From a virus, in IMG/VR virus record IMGVR_UViG_3300031673_000328, positions 1-30,705 of that record: a stretch of 30,705 nt of DNA, one strand, 5' to 3'. Under the pieces are notes generated by a model. That model had not been told where the DNA came from. It did not search any database and saw only the letters and a program-made list of their open reading frames with translations. Below, piece by piece: positions 5,739 through 13,219 of this stretch. The position numbers were made by a program, and so were the translations under genes. Within the stretch, counting starts at the first letter, position 1. The number at the start of each line of letters is the position of its first letter.

Positions 5739-6935
5739 TTAACTAAGTTCTAAAGTTCTAATCTGTTGACTTGTATCGGCACTTACCCACTCAATATCTA
5801 CAGCAGCTCCAGCTCTCATTTCCATGTATGAACCAGGAGAAAGAGGGAATCCGTTAGCATCACTTACACCAGTAGCTCCGATATAAGCTTTCTTATTGCC
5901 AAAGTTGTAAATCCACAAGTACTTTCTAGAAGCAAGTGGGGAAGCAACAACATCTTCAGCTGTATTGGCAACACTCATAAAGTTAGCAGCGTTGGCGATT
6001 GCAGTATTTGCAAGAGCAGCATCGTTTGTATTAAACGAAGTGTCAGTAGCTAATGCAACACGTAATGTCTGAGCAGTAGTTACACCTGATCCAAAATCAG
6101 CAGCACCAGTAGCATTACCAATTTGAGCAGCAGTTCTAAGAGTATTAGCACCAACAGCACCGTAGTTATGATCTTCTGAAAGACCTACAGTCCAAGTTCC
6201 TGATTGAGTAGCAGCAATAGTACCATCAACAGTGATTGAACCACCGTTGTCATCAATAGACCAAGGAGAGTCACTTCCTTGAACAACAGCAATCTCAGTG
6301 TTTGAAATATGTACATCAAGAGCTATATCACTATTTTCAGAAGTACTAGTGAAGAATGCAGTTCCGTCACCTAATCTTATTGAATCTTGAGTGTGAAGAA
6401 GATCTCTAATATCTAAATCAGTTGCACTAACCACCCAAGGACTAGTTCCTTGATAAACAGTGATCTCATCAGCTTGTGTGATATTGACGTCGATTGGATT
6501 AACCATCCAAACATCAAGAGCACGTTTTTTGACTTCTTGCTCAGTTAATGTGTGGGTACCACCGCCAGCAGCAGCAGTAATATCAACAGCTACTCCTTCC
6601 TCAGAATCTTTAGCAGAAGCAGCAAGCTTGAAATTATCAGCATCAACTCTAATTACATAGTAATCAGTAGCTAAAGCTAAACCAGCAGGTAAAGTGCCTG
6701 TTGATGTCAATTGAATAACATCACCATCTAGTAAACCATGCGCTGTTTCATTGATAGTATCAGTTCCAACAGTTACATCACCATCAACAAAGTCAAAAGC
6801 AACATCACCAGCCTCAACTGGACTATGGTGCGTTATTAATGCACCAGCATCACCTGAGCGTACATAAGCACCTACACTATCAGTATCGTTGATTGTATCA
6901 ACATCTGTAGTATCAAAAATTAAATGATCTTTCAT
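5739..6935 (-). CDS. Large beta-rich virion structural protein
   Basis: A 398-residue protein. Residues ~45-130 form a module (VGTDTINETAHGLLDGDVIQL, then ATDYYVIRVDADNFKLAAS) that I recognise from many phage structural proteins. The middle contains repeated short motifs: ALDVWMVNPIDVNIT, EITVYQGTSPWVVS, IAVVQGSDSPWSID and IAATQSGTWTVGL, each a strand ending in a Q-G/S-x-x-x-W turn, suggesting tandem beta repeats. The C-terminal ~100 residues (ASRKYLWIYNFGNKKAYIGATG, then SPGSYMEMRAGAAVDIEWVS) look like a small decoration-type domain. The promoter at 6972-6996 is 37 nt upstream, and a strong terminator follows, so it can be a single-gene unit. A decoration or fibre protein is likely. Confidence 0.65.
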   Translation of the reverse strand: MKDHLIFDTTDVDTINDTDSVGAYVRSGDAGALITHHSPVEAGDVAFDFVDGDVTVGTDTINETAHGLLDGDVIQLTSTGTLPAGLALATDYYVIRVDADNFKLAASAKDSEEGVAVDITAAAGGGTHTLTEQEVKKRALDVWMVNPIDVNITQADEITVYQGTSPWVVSATDLDIRDLLHTQDSIRLGDGTAFFTSTSENSDIALDVHISNTEIAVVQGSDSPWSIDDNGGSITVDGTIAATQSGTWTVGLSEDHNYGAVGANTLRTAAQIGNATGAADFGSGVTTAQTLRVALATDTSFNTNDAALANTAIANAANFMSVANTAEDVVASPLASRKYLWIYNFGNKKAYIGATGVSDANGFPLSPGSYMEMRAGAAVDIEWVSADTSQQIRTLELS

Positions 6936-6971
6936 TAAAACATCTCCCTATATACTTGTATTAACATTAAT

Positions 6972-6996
6972 ATTCTACCATATATGTAAGTTAAAC
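6972..6996 (-). promoter_or_regulatory. Phage promoter, GTTTAAC-N12-TAGAAT class, with palindrome
   Basis: On the minus strand GTTTAAC (6996-6990), 12 nt, then TAGAAT (6977-6972), with TGG before the -10. The sequence and spacing match 2786-2810. A 7-bp palindrome, GTAAGTT-A-AACTTAC (6986-7000), covers the upstream box, so a dimeric activator could bind here. It drives the structural gene at 5739-6935. Confidence 0.6.
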
Positions 6997-7827
6997 TTAC
7001 TCCCAATACTGTATTTGAACTGTTTGATTAGACTTAGTTAACCTATAATATATAGTAACACCAGCAGTCAAATCTAAATCTTGATCTTCATAATATGAAC
7101 CAGCACTAACATCCCAATAGTCTGTGGCAGTATCGCCAGTGGCCCAAGCAATACGAGCCTTTGCACCACCGGCTTCTACTCTAAATTTAAAACGTCTTGT
7201 TGCTGTTGTAAACGTATAGGAATATTCGGTATTAGCAAGTGGCACTGATATACGTATGGCCTTAGGAACACTGACTAATGTACCTGCAACCTCAACAGGT
7301 AAAGGGTTTAATGTTGTAAACGGATCTCCATTTTCATCACGTACATTAACATCTTGGCCGCCAGGTGGAACTACAATTGTTGCGTCTACAGGTAAAGGAT
7401 TTTCTGCACAGTAACTTCTTCCAAGCCAATCAACAAGATGTGATCTGACAGCCACAGTAGGCTCTTCTTCATACACTTGACGCCAAATCTCATACAAATC
7501 AATGGTTGGACGTTTGTTGTTGTGGTGATCATCTGGGAGACCTATCATTGCATTGTCTGCAACTATCAGTGCTGATACATCTAAACCCTTATATATAGGA
7601 GTATTTACTTCACCAACTTTTATAATGGTTTCTGAAAGAATTGCTTTGATTTTTACTTTATAAGGGGCAACAGTATCAGATACTAATGTGACACACATAC
7701 CAACTTTCCAACAGAAAGTATCAGCAACTGTAATTGTGCCATCTGTCAACCCATCTGCTGTAAAAAGCTGTGGAGAGATAGCATAATAACGCTTTTCTGT
7801 GATGCGAGTTTCATCGCATTTAGCCAT
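6997..7827 (-). CDS. Beta-rich virion structural protein
   Basis: A 276-residue protein. Residues 1-100 contain MAKCDETRITEKRYYAISPQLF and a beta-rich stretch with FCWKVGMCVTLVSDT. A helical middle follows (IDLYEIWRQVYEEEP), then ENPLPVDATIVVPPG and NPLPVEVAG, two copies of an N-P-L-P-V motif, and a C-terminal beta domain (RRFKFRVEAGGAKARIAWATGD, then GVTIYYRLTKSNQTVQIQYWE). The NPLPV motifs and the closing domain are shared in style with the gene at 5739-6935, so the two probably occupy the same part of the virion. Its stop codon lies within the palindrome of the next promoter. Exact role unknown. Confidence 0.6.
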   Translation of the reverse strand: MAKCDETRITEKRYYAISPQLFTADGLTDGTITVADTFCWKVGMCVTLVSDTVAPYKVKIKAILSETIIKVGEVNTPIYKGLDVSALIVADNAMIGLPDDHHNNKRPTIDLYEIWRQVYEEEPTVAVRSHLVDWLGRSYCAENPLPVDATIVVPPGGQDVNVRDENGDPFTTLNPLPVEVAGTLVSVPKAIRISVPLANTEYSYTFTTATRRFKFRVEAGGAKARIAWATGDTATDYWDVSAGSYYEDQDLDLTAGVTIYYRLTKSNQTVQIQYWE

Positions 7828-7849
7828 ACATAATCCTATACCTTAAGTC

Positions 7850-7887
7850 AAATCACCTGCTGATTTAACTGTAATATGTATATTATA
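7850..7887 (-). promoter_or_regulatory. Extended -10 promoter followed by a short hairpin
   Basis: TATAAT (7887-7882) is preceded by TGA, an extended -10, and followed by a 6-bp hairpin (AAATCA/TGATTT, 7850-7866) in what would be the 5' leader. It stands in the 65-nt gap upstream of 6997-7827. No clear -35 is visible. Confidence 0.4.
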
Positions 7888-7892
7888 TCATA

Positions 7893-8345
7893 TTAATTGC
7901 TATTTGGATCAGTGAACATATTGCGTTTGATGCGTTCTTCTTCAGTGAGAGAGTCATTAAAGGATTCACCACTTGCCCACTCGGCATCTTTTTGGTCTTC
8001 TGGGATAATGGGAGCTTCTAGTGCTTTAATTAAGTTACCCTGCTTATTCTGCCAATCATCTTCGGCTTTCTTGGCCATTTCTTCAGTCACAACTAAATGT
8101 CCAAACATTTGCTCATCGGTAGGTTGTTGGGGAGCACCCTTGAGAATATAGCCGGCTATTTCTTCATTGGTAGGTTTTCTAGGAATCTCGCCTTTAACTA
8201 GTACTGGCTTAGATTTATTAAGTGGATCAACACCTTGTTTACCACCACCGTGTTTATCAGCTGCCCATAGAGCAGTAGGCTCATGGGTGTATTCTTCATC
8301 GGACTTCTTTAACTCATCCCAATTTAGCTCACCCGCTTTAGCCAT
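7893..8345 (-). CDS. Hypothetical hydrophilic protein of the head/connector block
   Basis: A 150-residue, strongly hydrophilic protein that I do not recognise. It has a partly duplicated segment: RKPTNEEIAGYILKGAP and QQPTDEQMFGHLVVTEE share P-T-[ND]-E-[EQ]-x-x-G. Glu/Asp/Lys-rich helices follow, and no membrane segment or signal peptide is present. Its start overlaps the end of the 48-residue membrane-protein gene by 8 nt, so it is translated from the same message as the connector genes upstream. A minor virion or assembly protein is likely from position only. Confidence 0.55.
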   Translation of the reverse strand: MAKAGELNWDELKKSDEEYTHEPTALWAADKHGGGKQGVDPLNKSKPVLVKGEIPRKPTNEEIAGYILKGAPQQPTDEQMFGHLVVTEEMAKKAEDDWQNKQGNLIKALEAPIIPEDQKDAEWASGESFNDSLTEEERIKRNMFTDPNSN

Positions 8346-8484
8346 CTTTCCTCTTCACTAGTTTTAGTTTAGGTCTTTTCCTACGCTTCATATCTTTATA
8401 CCAAGCATAGGAAAGGAAAAGAATAGATCCGATAACTAGAAGGATATAAGCACAAGCAAATACTGTTGCGGCAACTTCTGCCAT
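8338..8484 (-). CDS. 48-residue single-pass membrane protein
   Basis: A short gene starting MAEVAATVFACAYILL. One hydrophobic helix spans residues ~5-27 (continuing VIGSILFLSYAW), followed by a very basic tail (KDMKRRKRPKLKLVKRKDG). By the positive-inside rule the tail is cytoplasmic. The ATG overlaps the TAA of the large coiled-coil gene (TAATG) and its own stop lies inside the start of the next gene, so translational coupling links all three. Small basic-tailed membrane proteins in phages may be holins, pinholins or membrane tethers; none of these is shown here. Confidence 0.65.
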   Translation of the reverse strand: MAEVAATVFACAYILLVIGSILFLSYAWYKDMKRRKRPKLKLVKRKDG

Positions 8485-9878
8485 TACTTTACCTTTTCCT
8501 TAGGTGCAGCTGCTTTTTCTTTAACAGCTTGAGCTTTTTCTTTCTTACGAACGTCAGCATCCACCATCATCTGTTTCATCTTTAGTTCAGCTTGTTGTTT
8601 TTTAATCTCTAGATCCAATTCCATTTCTCGCTTAGCTTTTTCATATTCTAAGTCCATCATACGTTTTTGATGTTCAGTATCATCAAACTTATCGCCAGGA
8701 ATGTCTTTCTTGGCTCTTTCTAGTTCAATTTCTCTAAGCCTTTTCTTATGATCAGTTTCATCATTGGCTTCAGCATCCATTTGTGCTTTAGCATACTCGA
8801 CATCTTTCATGCGCTTAGTATGTTCTCTTTCTAATTCGAGAAGTGATTTCTTATGGTCAGCATCATATTGATTTATTCTTTCAGCATGGCCATTCTTAAG
8901 AGAACCTTCCATTTGCTTAATCTCAGCTTCTAATTGTTGAAGTGATAATTCACCTTCACGCTTAGCATGCTCTGTTTGCGATTTAGCTTGCTTCAATTCA
9001 TCAACATCAGGGAAGTGATGTCCGTGAACTGTATGTGCAATTTCTTCCTGAGAATAGCCAAGTTGATCCATCATTTCTTCTAATGACTCTTCATCTGCAT
9101 CTGCAGTACCGTCGTTGTCTTGGTCTTCTTCACTATCTTCGTCTTCTTCATTTTCAAAATCATTTTCAGAAGCTTCAGAATCATCGGATTCTGCTTCTTC
9201 TTCTCCACCCTCAATACCAGATAGCATTTGATGTAACTCATCATCACTAAGATCTTCACCAGTTTGTTGATCTTGCCCATCGGATTGTAGATCACCTTCT
9301 GGCGGAGTTTCTTGCTCTTCTTCTTCAGGTGTAAGGGCTTCATCAATGCTCATAAAAGCATCTTCAGCCATTGCTTTTTTAAGTTTCTTCCAGCGATTTC
9401 TAACTTTCTCATCGTATTCTTGCTGTGCAATATATTGCGAATTAGCTGCTCTACCGGCATCATCTTCTTTATCTAATTCTTCTTTGCCGTAATCTAATTC
9501 TTTCTTACCATCAGCTTCTTCATCTATGCGTAGTTCTTCTTTTTCTATTGTCTTTAATTTCTTATAGTAGTTTTTGTCTTCGGTTAAATGATCCATTGCA
9601 ATTTCTGTTGCAATATTTTTATCAGAAGTATGTTCCATCTCAACAAGAATGCCTTCTTCTAAACTCTTTGGATCAAAATCTCTAGGATCTGCGTTGTCGG
9701 CTAGTCCACCAGGAATCTTATCTTCTTTTTGCATGTTCTTTATATATTTCTCATAATGAGGTCTAGTTTTAGGTGGTTTAGGATCATTAAGGCCAGACCA
9801 ATCTTGTGGAGCTTTAGGCTTACGAGCCCTATTTCTCTCATTTCGCTCTTTATATTTATTTACATCTTCGTTAGACAT
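8484..9878 (-). CDS. DUF5661-domain protein with long acidic and coiled-coil region
   Basis: A 464-residue protein. Residues ~65-115 (GILVEMEHTSDKNIATEIAMDHL then EDKNYYKKLK) match DUF5661, a small domain common in phage structural clusters (G-x-x-V-E-x-E-H-T, I-A-x-x-I-A-x-D-H-L). A very acidic stretch at ~190-275, rich in Glu, Asp and Ser, follows. Residues ~285-455 form a long charged helix containing at least three related units, each beginning D-x-x-[DE]-H-[KQ]-K-R/S and ending E-x-E-x-A-K. The C-terminus is Lys/Ala-rich. It lies among head and connector genes, so an internal or scaffold-like virion protein is plausible. A good GGAGAAGG site precedes the start. Confidence 0.65.
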   Translation of the reverse strand: MSNEDVNKYKERNERNRARKPKAPQDWSGLNDPKPPKTRPHYEKYIKNMQKEDKIPGGLADNADPRDFDPKSLEEGILVEMEHTSDKNIATEIAMDHLTEDKNYYKKLKTIEKEELRIDEEADGKKELDYGKEELDKEDDAGRAANSQYIAQQEYDEKVRNRWKKLKKAMAEDAFMSIDEALTPEEEEQETPPEGDLQSDGQDQQTGEDLSDDELHQMLSGIEGGEEEAESDDSEASENDFENEEDEDSEEDQDNDGTADADEESLEEMMDQLGYSQEEIAHTVHGHHFPDVDELKQAKSQTEHAKREGELSLQQLEAEIKQMEGSLKNGHAERINQYDADHKKSLLELEREHTKRMKDVEYAKAQMDAEANDETDHKKRLREIELERAKKDIPGDKFDDTEHQKRMMDLEYEKAKREMELDLEIKKQQAELKMKQMMVDADVRKKEKAQAVKEKAAAPKEKVK

Positions 9879-9891
9879 ATTGACCTTCTCC

Positions 9892-10734
9892 TTAAAAGAA
9901 ATCTATCTGGAAAGAACGTTGGTAATAACCTTTAATAGCTATCTTTTGTTTATCTATGATCTCACCAAGATCTTTAATCCTGTTAACTAAGAATTGAGGT
10001 CCTGGAGTACCAACACTTTGGCTTACACCATCCATAGAAACACCCACAGAAGTATGCGGAAATATTAATGGTCCAATAAAAGACAATAGCTTCCAAGCTG
10101 CCATGTTTTCAATAAGTTCAATCATTGCTGTAGGAACTTTATCTTCTTCAAATCCTGCTTGGTATTTTACTCGAACACCACCAGGAAAGTTATGTAAGCC
10201 CATTGCTCTTAGAGCATGGAACTGAGTTCCAGAAAATGCAGACAATAAGAAACCAGATAGACTTGTTCCAAAAGCGGGCACTAGTTGTATTACACCCTCT
10301 TGAGGCATAACGTGTACATATTCCAATGGAAAATCAACAAAAGCGTTATCTTCAGTAGATGCACCGTTCGAGAAAGACAATTGTATTTTCTCTACGGCGA
10401 TTATATTTGGGTGATTCAACTTTAAATAGTTATAACTCCAAGTAAACTCATGTCTACTATAATCATGTTTCTCTTCAAATGTAACAGGCGTAATGTACAT
10501 ATCCAACTCATGTTCAATTTCAGAGATTGCAGAGTTAATATAATGAGTCAATGTTTCATCGTCAATCACTTCGCCAGTTAATGCAGATTTCAAAGGAATT
10601 CCGAATAAGGCACGCTTTCTCATTTCTTGAGGTGTAGGCAATGGACCATATCTCTCAAACTTATGAGTTACATCTTCTCCATCTTTAGCCCAAACTGGAA
10701 ATATTCCAGTTCTGTCTGTTTTACTCTTTGCCAT
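9892..10734 (-). CDS. Putative head-tail connector/adaptor protein
   Basis: A 280-residue protein. Residues ~50-90 (IDDETLTHYINSAISEIEHELDMYITPVTF) resemble the opening helices of phage head-tail adaptors of the gp6/gp15 type, in which a helical bundle around V-x-D-D-x-x-L-x-x-x-I-x-x-A is followed by a beta region. Then come EYVHVMPQEGVIQLVPAFG and FPGGVRVKYQAGFEEDKVPTAMIELIENMAAWKLL; the V-x-Y-x-A-G then P-x-x-[IL] pattern is typical of connector adaptors. It overlaps the gene upstream at TAATG. The neck or adaptor ring above the portal is the best fit. Another virion protein with this fold remains possible. Confidence 0.6.
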   Translation of the reverse strand: MAKSKTDRTGIFPVWAKDGEDVTHKFERYGPLPTPQEMRKRALFGIPLKSALTGEVIDDETLTHYINSAISEIEHELDMYITPVTFEEKHDYSRHEFTWSYNYLKLNHPNIIAVEKIQLSFSNGASTEDNAFVDFPLEYVHVMPQEGVIQLVPAFGTSLSGFLLSAFSGTQFHALRAMGLHNFPGGVRVKYQAGFEEDKVPTAMIELIENMAAWKLLSFIGPLIFPHTSVGVSMDGVSQSVGTPGPQFLVNRIKDLGEIIDKQKIAIKGYYQRSFQIDFF

Positions 10735-11846
10735 TATTGATCCCCTCCAGGTTTCTTAACTTTAAATCTATCACCATACTGTGCTTGTATTTCTTCAGGT
10801 GAAAGGGTTCTAACCGCACCGGGTTGTTGCTCCTTGGGAACTCTATTACGTGTTGGCATGGCATCATGTCTTTCTTGTGCCTCAGGATTTCGTCCCAATT
10901 TTGCGGCTAATTTTTGTTTCAACTGTGCAACAAATTCAGGGTTTTGTTCTCTAAATATTGCGTTTGGATCTTTAACTGTTCCAGCTTCGTATCCACTTTC
11001 ACCTTTAGCTCCACCAACCATTTGTGCAGCAGTTTGCATAGAATTATCTATATCACTTCCACCGCTTGCTTGAGTGCTAAATTCACCAGCAGAACTTTCT
11101 CCACTAGATGCTCCACCTTGAATTAAATTCAATCGACCTTCATCTAATTTTTCACCACGAGCCTGTTTTGCTTCATCAAAAGCTTTTCCAGATTCTGCAG
11201 AGCCTACCATTTGTTCTTTGGCTTCAGGATTTTGCTTATGCCAATCATCTTGCCACTTTGACACTGCTTCGTCATACTCATTTGGATGCAAGTCTTGCTC
11301 ATCTAGTTTTCCTAAAAAATCTTTATATTCTTTATCATAATCCCCATATGCTTCTTCGTGTGCTTTATTTGCCTTATGTGTTGCATACTTCTGTGGATTA
11401 ATACCAGGATCTGCTGTTTCACCCTCTAAATTAGCTGCACGCTGCTTATATTTTAAAGCATGTTCTTTCATAACACCCAACATCTTTTCTGAAGGTTGAG
11501 ATGGATTAACGCGATGTTCTAGTGCAGATGTGAAATCTTTAGGTGCATCATGGGCATTAGCAAATCTTTCTGCTTCTCTATGTGACCAACCATCTTTCAT
11601 ATGCTCTTCAATTTTAGCCTGTTGCTCTGGTGTATAATCTTCTTTGGGTTGCCAATCTCTATATCCAGACTTGGAAGTCTTTTTCTTTTTGTCTTCAGCC
11701 TTTTCTAAGGTCTCAGAACCGTCAAGATTGATTGCATCGAAAAAACGATCTTGGATACCTAAAAATACATCAGGATTCTCTTTGAGGTAATCCTCATGTT
11801 CTTTAAGCATGCTAGAAATGGATTTCAATAATTCTTCGTTAGTCAT
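10734..11846 (-). CDS. Hypothetical hydrophilic virion/assembly protein
   Basis: A 370-residue protein that I do not recognise. It is hydrophilic throughout, with no signal or membrane segment. Residues 1-60 are helical and acidic (LLKSISSMLKEHEDYLKENPDVFLG), like the N-terminus of the scaffold-type protein at 17149-17934 (MDITNEEMIKSL against MTNEELLKSI). The middle is rich in Glu, Lys and His. Residues ~235-280 are Gly/Ser-rich, and a Gln-rich helix (FVAQLKQKLAAKLGRNPEAQER) leads to a basic Pro-rich end. The start overlaps the upstream stop (TAATG). An internal head or scaffold-like role is inferred from composition. Confidence 0.5.
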   Translation of the reverse strand: MTNEELLKSISSMLKEHEDYLKENPDVFLGIQDRFFDAINLDGSETLEKAEDKKKKTSKSGYRDWQPKEDYTPEQQAKIEEHMKDGWSHREAERFANAHDAPKDFTSALEHRVNPSQPSEKMLGVMKEHALKYKQRAANLEGETADPGINPQKYATHKANKAHEEAYGDYDKEYKDFLGKLDEQDLHPNEYDEAVSKWQDDWHKQNPEAKEQMVGSAESGKAFDEAKQARGEKLDEGRLNLIQGGASSGESSAGEFSTQASGGSDIDNSMQTAAQMVGGAKGESGYEAGTVKDPNAIFREQNPEFVAQLKQKLAAKLGRNPEAQERHDAMPTRNRVPKEQQPGAVRTLSPEEIQAQYGDRFKVKKPGGDQ

Positions 11847-12802
11847 TATTTCTTCCCCATTTGTCTGATACGTTCAAGTCTAGCCTTAAGATCTGTAGGT
11901 GCAACACTTGTATTTTCTACTGGTGCCTTGCTAGTATCTAAACCCTCAACATCTTTATGAACAGCATCTGCCTTGTTAGAACCTCTGTTAGCATAGTCTT
12001 CTTTAGACATATTTGCTAACTTAGCTCTGTATTGAGCTTTGCCACCTTCAGAGTCATTATGAAATTTCTCTCTGGCTTCTAAGTATTTAGATTTCTTTTC
12101 AGAATTATGTGAACTAGGTGACTCATTGTAGTGCTGGAATATTGGATGAGAATCAAAAGGATGAGAAGAATTACTAGAAGGATCCTCAACTGAATCAATG
12201 TCTAGATATTTACCATTTACTTTTATTTCTTCCAAAGGATAAGCTTTATTGTGTCCATGTCTTGATACTTCATCTTTATAAGACTCATGTGGAGCTTGAC
12301 GCAACCAATCATAGTTTATGTTTGATCCGTGTCTTTTCCACCCTTGAGTATCAGTTTTAAATTTACCAGCGTCATTTTTGTTTGTATAAGCACTGCGTTC
12401 CCAAGGTTTTGGATCAACAGCTTCGATCTTTAATCTGCCGCCAGTATGATCAGTAACACCGTCTTTAGTTATCTTATCTGCTAGATGCATTGTCTTAAAA
12501 ATTTGACGCATATGATCATCGGCAACTTTATTGTTACCAGATTCTAATGCTGCTTTATAATGAGAAGCATGATGTGATAATGCATCATGGATCATTCCTG
12601 ATTTAAAGTTATTCATATTAGTGGCGAAATCTTTAACTGACGCATTGGGATTTTTCTTAGAATAAGATGCTGCCATCTTTTCTAAAGATTCAACAACGTG
12701 ATCTAGCAAGTAATCATCTCTCATGTATTTAATAAGGAGTTGTAGATTTTCGTTGTCTACGGACTTTTTTAAAAGCAACTCCTTAAAGTTATCTAACTTC
12801 AT
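11846..12802 (-). CDS. Hypothetical His-rich hydrophilic protein of the head block
   Basis: A 318-residue protein with no family I recognise. The N-terminal ~110 residues are helical and include many His (HDALSHHASHYKAALE, ADDHMRQIFKTMHLADKI). The middle is polar and rich in Asn, Ser and His (SSNSSHPFDSHPIFQHYN). The C-terminus is helical and basic (TDLKARLERIRQMGKK). A strong AAGGAG precedes the ATG. It overlaps the gene downstream by one base. Position between a small head protein and the connector suggests a virion or assembly protein; the His clusters could bind metal, but no clear motif supports this. Confidence 0.5.
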   Translation of the reverse strand: MKLDNFKELLLKKSVDNENLQLLIKYMRDDYLLDHVVESLEKMAASYSKKNPNASVKDFATNMNNFKSGMIHDALSHHASHYKAALESGNNKVADDHMRQIFKTMHLADKITKDGVTDHTGGRLKIEAVDPKPWERSAYTNKNDAGKFKTDTQGWKRHGSNINYDWLRQAPHESYKDEVSRHGHNKAYPLEEIKVNGKYLDIDSVEDPSSNSSHPFDSHPIFQHYNESPSSHNSEKKSKYLEAREKFHNDSEGGKAQYRAKLANMSKEDYANRGSNKADAVHKDVEGLDTSKAPVENTSVAPTDLKARLERIRQMGKK

Positions 12803-12811
12803 GGCTGCTCC

Positions 12812-13144
12812 TTAAAGTCGCAATAGTTCCTTGCGAGTTGGGTTTACACTTGTTTTAATATAATCTTCTGCACATAGAACATAGTGTTCGCCAGTAGCTA
12901 ATAGTAAGCCTGGATCTGCAGCAGCATCTGCTGTTAAAACTGATGCGCTGTCACTTGCAAATGTTACATAAGTTGTAGCACCAACAATTAGGCGTACAAT
13001 GTTACCAGCTCCAACTTCAACCCAACCAGCCGACATATCAGCGACTATAACCTCACCTGGGTATTTAACGGCTTGTAGTGCTTCACATGCTCGAGAAGCA
13101 TTGTTTGTTAGTCTTTTATTAAAACTAGATTTTTGATGACTCAT
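12812..13144 (-). CDS. Small capsid decoration-type protein
   Basis: A 110-residue protein. Residues ~1-25 (MSHQKSSFNKRLTNNASRACEAL) form a polar helix. The remainder is a beta-rich domain (VEVGAGNIVRLIVGATTYVTFASD, then LLLATGEHYVLCAEDYIKTS). The pattern G-x-x-x-x-V-x-F-x-x-x, then LxLATGEHYVLC, resembles small phage surface proteins that place a compact beta domain on the capsid. It has its own promoter and leader hairpin (13155-13186), which would allow high, separately controlled expression, as expected for a decoration protein made in many copies. The start has GAGGA at good spacing, partly inside that hairpin. Decoration is inference. Confidence 0.6.
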   Translation of the reverse strand: MSHQKSSFNKRLTNNASRACEALQAVKYPGEVIVADMSAGWVEVGAGNIVRLIVGATTYVTFASDSASVLTADAAADPGLLLATGEHYVLCAEDYIKTSVNPTRKELLRL

Positions 13145-13154
13145 TATAGCTATC

Positions 13155-13189
13155 CTCTATGGTTAAAGTTCCATAGAGACATTATACCA
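13155..13189 (-). promoter_or_regulatory. Extended -10 promoter with 8-bp leader hairpin over the RBS
   Basis: On the minus strand TGG-TATAAT (13189-13181) is followed 2 nt later by an 8-bp perfect stem, CTCTATGG and CCATAGAG (13178-13171 and 13162-13155), with an 8-nt loop. The 3' arm runs into GAGGA, the ribosome-binding site of the gene starting at 13144, so folding would hide part of that site. If initiation occurs further in, the same palindrome could instead be an operator. Confidence 0.5.
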
Positions 13190-13191
13190 CG

Positions 13192-13219
13192 CTAACAGAT
13201 GAGTTGATCTGTCTGTTAG
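13192..13219. repeat. Inverted repeat over the stop codon of the A1-like gene
   Basis: CTAACAGA (13192-13199) and TCTGTTAG (13212-13219) form a perfect 8-bp inverted repeat with a 12-nt loop, covering the stop codon of the gene at 13216-14913 and lying just upstream of the promoter at 13181-13189. No T-run follows on the minus strand. It may protect the 3' end of the message or serve as a protein-binding site for the promoter. Confidence 0.4.

Noticed and set aside
9080-9346. Open frame inside the acidic region of the DUF5661 gene, and many similar long frames opposite Lys/Glu/Ser-rich genes (for example 17663-17950 and 10834-11401)
   Set aside because: Low-complexity codons leave other frames open; these have no ribosome-binding sites and give Lys-, Leu- or Ser-biased nonsense.
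13192-13219. Inverted repeat after the A1-like gene read as an intrinsic terminator
   Set aside because: No T-run follows on either strand; kept as an inverted repeat only.
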